DNA of 64,000 nucleotides, taken from positions 62,001 to 126,000 of the forward strand of contig SWBL01000085.1 of the NCBI GenBank assembly GCA_024195585.1, written 5' to 3'. Shown here piece by piece: positions 56,937-64,000 of the stretch. The notes under the pieces are model-generated. The model made no database searches, was not told where the DNA came from, and saw nothing but the letters and a program-made list of their open reading frames with translations. Origin of the DNA: Aureobasidium sp. EXF-3400. Lineage: Eukaryota > Ascomycota > Dothideomycetes > Dothideales > Saccotheciaceae. Each line of letters begins with the position of its first letter. Position 1 is the stretch's first letter. Position numbers and translations under genes: made by a program.

Positions 56937-57680
56937 TTATGCGGCAGCGTAGACGAGTCTGAAGATGTCGTTGAAGACGTAGTAGCTGCCAGCACCGTCG
57001 GGCAGGAGCTGGAAGGACTGGGTGTAGCTCATGGGTCTCTGCTCCTCGTCGACCTGTGAGGTGAGGTGGTCAGTCTTTGTGAGTGTGTGATCGTAGCCTT
57101 CAGTCTACGTACAAGCAGTCTTCCGGCAACAAGGACCAGGATACCACCAGCGTCGTTGGAGGGCTGGGCGTCCAAGCTGGAGACCTCGTGCTGGACCTTC
57201 TCGAAAGGCAGGGCCTATGTGATTGCTCAGTTTCTGTCTGTTGTATGGTCGAGGACCAGGGTTTGCGACATACGACGAGCTTCTCGGTGATGCCAGCGGC
57301 GCCTTGAACGGGAGAGTTCTCGAAGGTGAGCATGGAGTGGTCCTTCTGTATATTCCAATCATATCAGGACTAGCTCTTCTCTTGTAGCAATCATTGTTGA
57401 TGGTGTTTCCGTACGTAGAGGGCACCGAGAGCGGGGCGGTTCTCATCGAAAGTCTTGTAGTAGAACTGAGTGAACTGCTCTGGGGGTTGCGTTAGACTCG
57501 AGGCGTGGCTACGTGGGACTCAGGGTCGGTAATACCAGCGATGTTCTGGAAGTCTGCGCAAGGTTTGTGTCAGTCATAGTCGTTGTGCATTTCGGCCCAA
57601 ATCGCTTGAGTGCAGGAGAATGGAGCTCGTTGTCTCAGCGTCTCAGAGGGGCTTGAGGGTCGCGCAGACTTACCGGACAT
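56937..57680 (-). CDS. Nuclear transport factor 2 (Ntf2), 6 exons
   Basis: Exons 57680-57674, 57553-57536, 57479-57415, 57345-57274, 57214-57113 and 57053-56937 give 126 residues. Ntf2 is a homodimeric carrier that returns RanGDP to the nucleus by binding FG nucleoporins. The spliced product reads MSDFQNIAGEQFTQFYYKTF, ALGALYKDHSMLTFE, then ITEKLVALPFEKVQHEVSSLDAQPS, GGILVLVAGRLLVDEE and a final SYYVFNDIFRLVYAAA. This matches the cone-shaped NTF2 fold throughout, including the conserved QPS before the Gly-rich strand and FNDIFRLVY. The first exon is 7 nt (ATG TCC G) and the second 18 nt. The gene is among the most intron-dense here (five introns in 381 coding bases). Confidence 0.95.
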
Positions 57681-58278
57681 GATGGCGGATTGTGATGTGA
57701 GGTATGCAGCAAAAGATGAGTAACAAGAAATAAAGGTATGCGGCTTGTGGAAGCTTTGGACTTGTAACAGAGCGTCGTCGACTCTTGTGTTCACGTAGCG
57801 GGGCTGTCAAAACCAACGGCGAATTCCGTCGCCGTATATAAAGCCCGACTTTTCTCTCTTTCTCTTCTTTCACGACAGCGCCAAACATCAACAATTGCTG
57901 CTGTCATCGGTCATGTACGCCACGACAGCAGCTGCATCGTAATCTGTAAGTATACCTCTCTACTCACACCCTTCACACGCTTTCTATGATGAATAAAACA
58001 AACGATAACTTATGACTTCCATGGGCCCTCCTTCGGGACGCAAACCCATGGAGCCTCAAGAATCATGGACTTCAAACACCCACTTGAGGTTTCGTGATTG
58101 TCAACAAAGCTCAACAGCCTGATCCACAGCACAACACTCTTCTCTTCAATCAATGTTACTCTGATTTGAACATTCACTAACATTGTAAAGTGTACAGGCA
58201 TTATCATTGCAGTCATAGGAATATAAATCTAGCTAGCCTTTTAATCATAATGCAAGCTTAATGCTGCCTTTTCATCTC
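57681..58278. other. Intergenic region between NTF2 and the reductase
   Basis: About 600 bp with NTF2 upstream sequence (a pyrimidine-rich leader on the minus strand) and the reductase 3' UTR. No further gene seen. Confidence 0.4.
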
Positions 58279-59435
58279 TTATGCGCCGACCGACTGGAAC
58301 GACTTGACAGTGTCCTTGATTGACTCGTGAAGTGACTTGAACTGAATGCCGAGCACCTCCTTGGTTCTGCTGTTGTCGTAGCTGTAGACGCCATCCTTGG
58401 GGTAATCACCGCCCGATGTGCTGTCTGAAGGCAAGTTCTTGGTCTCAGGGTACTCCTTCTTGATGATCTGGGCAATCTCCTTGTTGGAGAAGTGGCCAGC
58501 AGTTACAAAGAAGCGCTTGTTGGCAGCGGCCTCAACCTCAATGGCCTTGACGTGACAAAGTGCAAGGTCGCGAACGTCGACCCATAGGAAAGTGCCAGTC
58601 TCGGGGATCTCATCCTTGGCCTTACCCTGGTAGATGTCTCTGATGCGCTGGTTGCTAGTGTTCAAAGACTCGAGCGAGTTGAGGTAGTGGACGATGGGAC
58701 CAAGGACGAGAGGAGGGTTGATGGTCGAGATGGTGAAGTTGGGCTTCTCCTTCTCGACGAAGTCCCACGAGGCCTTCTCGGCAAATGTCTTGCTAGCACG
58801 GTATCCAGCAGGAGGGCTCTCGAGAGCTTCTTCGTGGGTGATAGGGTTCCAGTCGGCCTCGGTGTAGGTGTGGCCAGGCCAGTTACCCTTGCTAGGGTTG
58901 ACGATGGAGGCAAAGCTGGAGGTGATGACAACACGCTTGACCGATGGTGCATTCTTCTTGATCGACTTCAGGATACCGGTGGTTCCGATAACAGCAGGAT
59001 CAAGGAGTTCCTGAGATACATTTAGTAAATCGTACAAGATCAGGTCGTAGCAATGCAACACTCTAGTGATTGCAGAATAAGTAACATGCATTTACACGTC
59101 CACATTGAACAAGGCTGGGCACAAGGTAAAGAAGAGATGTGGCTGACCTTCTGAATGTCTGTAACGTTGAAGTGGAAGGGAGAAGCAGTGTGGATGACGG
59201 CCTCGAAAGGAGGGTCTGAGACGACAGCCTTGTCAAAAGCGCCCTCTTGTGCAATGTCTTCAACAATGGCAAAAGAAAGCTGCTTCTCAGAAGCCTCAGG
59301 GTGGGCCTCCTTGATCTTGTTGGCCTTCTCCTGGGAGCGGACAGTAGTCACGACCGAGTGGCCATGCTCAAGCAGGATGTCCAGAACATGGGCAGCAATG
59401 AAGCCGGAGCCTCCTGACAAAAGTACGCGGGTCAT
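58279..59435 (-). CDS. Gre2-type NADPH-dependent extended SDR reductase, 2 exons
   Basis: Exons 59435-59148 and 59010-58279 give 339 residues, the usual size of Gre2-like aldehyde/ketone reductases. These are cytosolic NADPH enzymes related to dihydroflavonol reductases that reduce methylglyoxal, isovaleraldehyde and diketones. The Rossmann motif GGSGFIAAH lies at 8-16, an NADPH-favouring TTVRSQEKANK near 30-40, HTASPFHF near 82-89, VVITSSFASIV near 123, and the catalytic pair Y166/K170 in YRASK with the serine in TSSFAS. NPPLVLGP and FLWVDVRDLA are conserved substrate-side segments. Physiological substrate is not known. The 137-nt intron has an unusual GTCAGC donor but a normal CTCAG acceptor. 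Confidence 0.92.
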
Positions 59436-59730
59436 TGTGATTTGATGTGTATGGGAGAGTGATTGAACTTTGAAAAGGCGACGGTTGAGGGAGGGGCAAT
59501 GATGAATTAAATACCAGCCGTCGATGATAGCATATTACCTCTTACCTTAGCCTGATGGCATCGTAGTCTTATTGCCTATCTCCGCCATAACTCCAGAAGT
59601 CTGTCCAGAAGTTTGTCTAGCATCATCGATCACTACGACACGCGTCAGACTGCCTTGATAATCAATGGCATGTTAAGGTGCATGTATTTGTCAAAAAAAA
59701 AAGACATTCTCGTGCTGACAGGCTGAATAG

Positions 59731-59885
59731 GTGCTCAGCTCCAAGGGGACATCGTGTTTGTCGAGAGACAAGAGTGGGGCATTGATATCCCGAGGTCGCG
59801 GGACATCGATGACATCAAGGTCGCCAAGGATGGAGTAATTCTCGCCGAAGACGCAAAGGCTCCATCATACCTACTAAAGATATAA
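59731..59885 (+). other. Orphan coding-like segment, possible last exon
   Basis: After an intron-like acceptor (CTGAC branch, then AATAG) a frame of 50 codons runs to a TAA at 59883. It reads AQLQGDIVFVERQEWGIDIP, then SRDIDDIKVAKDG and VILAEDAKAPSYLLKI, with codon use and composition of real protein. I could not find a matching first exon in 59436-59700. It may be the end of a small gene or a relic. It ends 24 nt before the next ATG. Confidence 0.35.
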
Positions 59886-59909
59886 CAATCTTATCATATC
59901 TCCACGACC

Positions 59910-60971
59910 ATGCCTGATGATCGTTATCGTTCTTCGAGACAGCGATCACGCTCGCCGGACCGCTCAAGACGAAACCGTGATCACCATCAGAAGAGACGAA
60001 GTCGTTCTCCTGCCCCGATTCAGCTGCCCTTGAACGCGCGCGCCCTGGTCAAACATGACTTGAAGGGGTTCAAGAGACTGTTTGCTCTTTATCTTGACAT
60101 TCAAAAGCAGATAGACATAGATGAGTTGGACGAGAACGAGATCAAAGGTAGGTGGAAGTCCTTCCTAGGCAAGTGGTGAGTGGTCCAGTCTGTCCATTGC
60201 GCCGAGGAAACTGTGTTTAACCACCAACAGGAATCGCGCAGAACTAGCAGAGGGTTGGTATGATCCTGTGACCAAAGAGAAAGCCGACCGTGCCACTTCT
60301 GAGGCCAAAGCATCACGCCATAGCCCGCCGCCGAGTGAACAACCAGAACAAGACCACTACCAACATGAGCAACAACCGGCTGCTAGCCAGCCAGTCGCGG
60401 ACCGTGACGACAGCGAAGACGAATATGCGCCTTCGCTGCCGACTAACATCAGCCGTGTTGGACCTACGGTGCCATCCATCCAAGATCTTCAATACAGAAA
60501 CGGTACGCTCATGTCCAGTTGATCTGCACAAGCGCCACTCAGGGCTCACATTTTACAGAAATTGCTGAGGAAGACGAAACCGCACGCCGACAAGACTTAC
60601 GCTTCGACCGGAAGATGGATCGGAAATTGCAAAAGGAGCGCTTAGAGGAGCTCAACCCACGCGCCGAGCCAGGCTCCCGGGAACGACAACTCGAGAAGAA
60701 GCGAGAGAAGGCTGTCACAAATCGTGCTTTCCGCGAAGAAAAGTCGCCTGGAGCCGAAGAAGTTGGCGAAAGCCAGCTAATCGGCGGCGAGGACGGCATC
60801 AAGGCTCATATCCAAGCCAACCAGCGTAAGAAGTCGGAACGTGAGCTGAGAAAGGAGGAGGTACTTCGCGCTCGTGAGGCCGAACGCGAGGAACGACTTG
60901 CACACCACAGAGCCAAAGAAGACAAGACCATGGAGATGCTCAGGAGTCTTGCTAGGCAACGCTACGGCTGA
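59910..60971 (+). CDS. RS-rich nuclear protein, SCI1-like, 3 exons
   Basis: Exons 59910-60175, 60231-60502 and 60559-60971 give 316 residues. The N-terminus is Arg/Ser-rich (RSSRQRSRSPDRSRRNRD, RRSRSPAP), typical of splicing speckle proteins. It is followed by a helical unit KHDLKGFKRLFALYLDIQKQ and, across the first intron, GRWKSFLGKWNRAELAEGWYD. This is like the W-N-x-x-x-L-x-x-x-Y segment of plant SCI1 and related eukaryotic nuclear proteins. After a disordered acidic linker comes SRVGPTVPSIQDLQYRN and a long charged helix (RRQDLRFDRKMDRKLQKER, then SERELRKEEVLRAREAEREER). An mRNA-processing link is inferred from composition only. The ATG lies 24 nt after an orphan coding-like segment. Confidence 0.75.
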
Positions 60972-61654
60972 AGTCTTCCAATGTTCTAGGACGATTTTTC
61001 CGACCCGGTTGGATTCAGATCACTATCTCTGCGGCTGAGCCTTGAGCTCCTCAGAAATGCACTTCCGATTGTGCATATTACGAGAAGCTATTCCATCTTG
61101 TGGCTCGCCGAGGTAACCGTCTCCTGCCATAAGTATCGCAAGCAAAAGCGAAGTGACCAACATCCATGTGACGAGCCAAGGACAAATCATGTAGATCCCT
61201 TGCCGCTCTGGATGTTGATGAAGTACGACGACCAATCACTCGACTTCATTAAGCGCTTCGCGCTTGCCGGCGCAGCCGCGCAGCCTCATTTGGTATACGA
61301 ACGTGCTATGTAAATGATAGATATTGATGTTGATGCGGCAGAGAACTGATCACGATCCGCTTGGACAAGGAAAGATTGTGTCGCACAAATCCCTGATTGA
61401 CTCTCGAGGCGACCTTGTGAGCTTCGATGTGCTCTCCACCATTGAAATTGCAACAATCACTCCCGGGTTGGCAATATCCCTCATATTTATACAGTCGTCG
61501 TTGGGTCCGCTATCAGTCGGGTGGGAAGCCCAAAATATATAATGACCTGTCACAAAATCTAGAATGACCTGTCTGAACTTATGTACAGATACAGTCGAAC
61601 GATCTGCACGCCAACGAACCGGATCGCTTATATCACCAGCATAACAACAGGACG
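60972..61654. other. Intergenic region, no supported gene
   Basis: 683 bp with the RS-protein 3' UTR and the promoter of the next plus-strand gene; open frames here are short and overlapping. Confidence 0.4.
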
Positions 61655-63475
61655 ATGAGCGGATCGTTTGCCGCCGTAGGCAACAATGATACATGGTCAC
61701 CGACAGACTTTACCCCTGAGTCAGACTTCTCCCAGGATACAGAGTCTCTCGAAGCTAATACCGACGACTTGTTTGACCTTGTGGCATGGGATGTGGAAGA
61801 GACTGCCGCCAGGAGGAAGCCTCCGAGGACGTCTCAAATCTGCAATGGTCCACGTTTGCTACCGAGGATCCGAGATCAAGATCAAGCTCTCGATCTGGCT
61901 GCACCTGCAAGACATGAAGTCAGTGAAGGGTGCGGGCGCCCCAAAGTGCCACTGGCTGGACATACCGACTTCAGCAAGGTCATTCAATCCACCGGCTTGA
62001 TCGCCAATAGTGAATCGTATAACGATGTCATTCAACAGGGGTATACTCAAGAACACTTTCACGAGATCACACCTCCTCCTCCTCATCTTGAGTTTACCTC
62101 CTCGAATTCTTGGCCGTATACGCCCGAGGATCACAACAAGTCTTTGCCATCGACCCATGAGTCGTTCTCAGGCTCATTCTATGATCAAACCGACGAGTCT
62201 TACTTTGCCCAGGATCTGTCCAGCTTCCCATTGTACAACCACCACTACGACTCCTCTCCGGTATGCAAGCCTCTGGAACCTGTGGTATCAGGGAAAGCAA
62301 TACATCCCAACATGTATCCCTCTTCGCACCCGAGGCCGATGCAAGCCTTGACTCAAATGTCTTGCCAGAGCTTATACCAGATACCACCATCATTTAGTAC
62401 AGGTCTAAGTCTCCGTCCGAAGACTGAATCAGTATGGAGGACAACTTTACTACAGTACCTCACATTACCCAATCCTGCCAGTAACTTGGTAAAGCAGGTT
62501 CAGGGGCCTGATCAGGCTCGCGATCCGCACTATTTCTGGGATGTGCGCAACGTACGCGAGTGGCCTGCTTTCAAGCTCCAGACGATGTTTGATATTCCAG
62601 AGTTACGATCGCTACTCTGTGATGGAATACCAAGCGACAATCTTCCGACACCTCGTCCTGTGTCCACTTCCCCACTCAAGCGCGAGGATTTACGCCTCGC
62701 ACATATGAAACACTACGGTAGCAAGCTCAATGCGGCCCTGAGATCCTCATCAATTCAATCAGCCCTGCTGATGTACAGCGATCAAAGTGCTAGCCTTGCA
62801 ACACCACCAGATTTCATATCGAGCGCCTCCACGAGTCAAGAGCAAAACATTGTTGGAAACAGTCGTGTCGTTGGCATAGTACTCTGTTACCATCAATGGG
62901 ACAGCAGCATGCGTTATGGCGACAAATTACAGCAAATCAAATATCTACACGGTCTAGCACGCTTGCAACACGCTCTACGCGAATGCCACTGCCGTTACGG
63001 CTTCATTATCACAGAAATCGAACTCGTATGCGTACGATATGGCGGCGACGACATCATAGCCCAACAAGCAAAGCCAGCATACACCTTCCCCCAAACGATC
63101 TCTGGACACTTCATCCCTATATTCGGATACTTTGAAGTCAGCGCCGCCATACCACTATCCCACAATCACGTTGTCCCTGACACGCCCTACGGAAGCTTTA
63201 GAATGACGGCTGGATTGGCACTCTGGTATCTGCACATGCATGCTCGTGATACACCACTTCCAGGACAATCGCATTGGAGAATCGACGTTGGAACGGCTAT
63301 TACGAGGACTAGGCAGAAACACTTGCCTAAAGATGAGTGGGTGCCGAAACCAAGTGCTCTGCAGGAACGATGGGCGAAGACACGTAGAGGGTGGTTGTGG
63401 CCTGCAGATGACCTCAATCAGAAGAAAGAGGTTAGGAAGAATAGACACACTGTTATGGGCAAGCGGAAGTCTTGA
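61655..63475 (+). CDS. Fungal conserved protein of unknown function, 606 aa
   Basis: A single-exon protein starting MSGSFAAVGNNDTWSPTDFT. Residues 1-260 are Ser/Pro/Tyr-rich and disordered, with acidic patches. The globular C-terminal half begins near 285 with DPHYFWDVRNVREWPAFKLQ and includes IVGNSRVVGIVLCYHQWDSS, ARLQHALRECHCRYGFIITE, ELVCVRYGGD, FIPIFGYFEVSAAIPL and TAGLALWYLHMHARDTPLPG. The alternating strands and helices with a conserved-looking C/H/W set hint at an alpha/beta nuclease-like or ligand-binding fold, but no catalytic motif is evident. A basic tail (KEVRKNRHTVMGKRKS) suggests a nuclear location. I recognise this as the type of C-terminal domain found in filamentous fungi, without a known function. 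Confidence 0.72.
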   Translation: MSGSFAAVGNNDTWSPTDFTPESDFSQDTESLEANTDDLFDLVAWDVEETAARRKPPRTSQICNGPRLLPRIRDQDQALDLAAPARHEVSEGCGRPKVPLAGHTDFSKVIQSTGLIANSESYNDVIQQGYTQEHFHEITPPPPHLEFTSSNSWPYTPEDHNKSLPSTHESFSGSFYDQTDESYFAQDLSSFPLYNHHYDSSPVCKPLEPVVSGKAIHPNMYPSSHPRPMQALTQMSCQSLYQIPPSFSTGLSLRPKTESVWRTTLLQYLTLPNPASNLVKQVQGPDQARDPHYFWDVRNVREWPAFKLQTMFDIPELRSLLCDGIPSDNLPTPRPVSTSPLKREDLRLAHMKHYGSKLNAALRSSSIQSALLMYSDQSASLATPPDFISSASTSQEQNIVGNSRVVGIVLCYHQWDSSMRYGDKLQQIKYLHGLARLQHALRECHCRYGFIITEIELVCVRYGGDDIIAQQAKPAYTFPQTISGHFIPIFGYFEVSAAIPLSHNHVVPDTPYGSFRMTAGLALWYLHMHARDTPLPGQSHWRIDVGTAITRTRQKHLPKDEWVPKPSALQERWAKTRRGWLWPADDLNQKKEVRKNRHTVMGKRKS

Positions 63476-64000
63476 AGTTGAGTCGGGAGGTTGATTGGTG
63501 GAACTAGTCATTTCTTTTGTCATGGGATTGCAGGGAGGTTTTGTTTCCAGAGCAGGGATTGATGCATTTGTTTAGTCGGTCGGGAGAGGAGTAAGCTTAT
63601 AGAATTATCCAAGAATCACTTCAGTACGAATTGATGTTGGCTAGTGATGTTCTCGCGGTGCCACTCAGCTTCTACCGAAGATGCTGATGGAACAATTGAA
63701 CTGTGGAGTTGACTTATAGATGTTGCTAACCAGATCGTGATACAAATGAAAAGTGCATCGAGTACAGATGGAGTGTTCAGATAAGTATCATGATTTTCGG
63801 CAGAATTCATGCAAGTGAGAGGTGAGCCTATTACAGCACTTGTGCAGTACAGCTTATGAAGGTTCTTGGTGTGCTACTCAACAAAGTCGGTACAGACAAA
63901 GATGCAAAAGTCTAGCCACCAGAGACGACAAGAGGAGAGCAAGACCTGACTGAAGCTGTTCTCATCTGAAAGGAGTATGGAACGAGGAGACTCTATCATG
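63476..64000. other. Right edge, no supported gene
   Basis: The 3' region of the preceding gene and unremarkable sequence to the window end. Confidence 0.4.

Noticed and set aside
1..64000. Transposons, CRISPR arrays or RIP-mutated repeats
   Set aside because: No transposase or reverse-transcriptase frames, no spaced direct repeats, and no long AT-rich RIP-like tracts were seen by eye.

Overview
This is nuclear DNA of a filamentous ascomycete (Pezizomycotina). Genes sit on both strands 0.3-2 kb apart. Most carry short introns (about 50-90 nt) with GTAAGT/GTATGT-type donors and CTAAC/CTGAC-like branch points. The gene set is fungal: Atg11, Aim21, Tvp18, Cft1, Pam16, an RSN1/CSC1-type channel and secreted CAZymes. 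I cannot name the genus; a dothideomycete is a guess. Exon boundaries were derived by hand from splice signals and reading-frame continuity.

Layout. 1-4.2 kb: a small 8-cysteine secreted protein (1618-2172, +) and a hexose-type MFS transporter (2391-4089, -). 5.7-17 kb is a housekeeping block: a probable mitochondrial protein diverging from the RIO1 kinase, an LMBD1-type lysosomal/vacuolar membrane protein diverging from CFT1 (8 exons). 17-24 kb: an unknown protein, then a GH43/GH93 arabinan-degrading pair on the minus strand, then a 2EXR/F-box-like protein. 24.8-29.5 kb: PAM16, a 2.3 kb gene-poor gap and an acidic low-complexity protein. 30-36 kb: a secreted GH5 enzyme, an intron-containing tRNA-Asn with an inverted copy of its 5' half, and two unknown proteins. 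37-48 kb: ATG11, a CSC1/OSCA-type channel and a PWWP-like plus BTB-like protein, all on the minus strand. 48.7-59.4 kb: a DUF4870-type membrane protein, AIM21, TVP18, NTF2 and a Gre2-type reductase. 59.9-63.5 kb: an RS-rich nuclear protein and a conserved unknown protein.

Functional themes. The clearest local partnership is arabinan use: GH93 exo-arabinanase (arabinobiose release) next to GH43 arabinosidase, with a sugar transporter about 15 kb away. The secreted and transporter genes have TATA boxes 60-120 bp upstream, unlike most housekeeping genes here. The rest is a mosaic of core cell functions: 40S ribosome maturation, mRNA 3' processing, mitochondrial import, selective autophagy, actin patches, Golgi and nuclear transport.

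The least expected signals are non-coding: a 57/58-nt inverted duplication of half a tRNA gene that ends exactly at the tRNA intron junction; a candidate RNA polymerase III unit at 36.5 kb with A- and B-like boxes, a perfect 11-bp hairpin and a T6 tract; and a 45-bp relic of a sugar-transporter gene at 9.5 kb. I found no clear transposon, CRISPR array or biosynthetic cluster.
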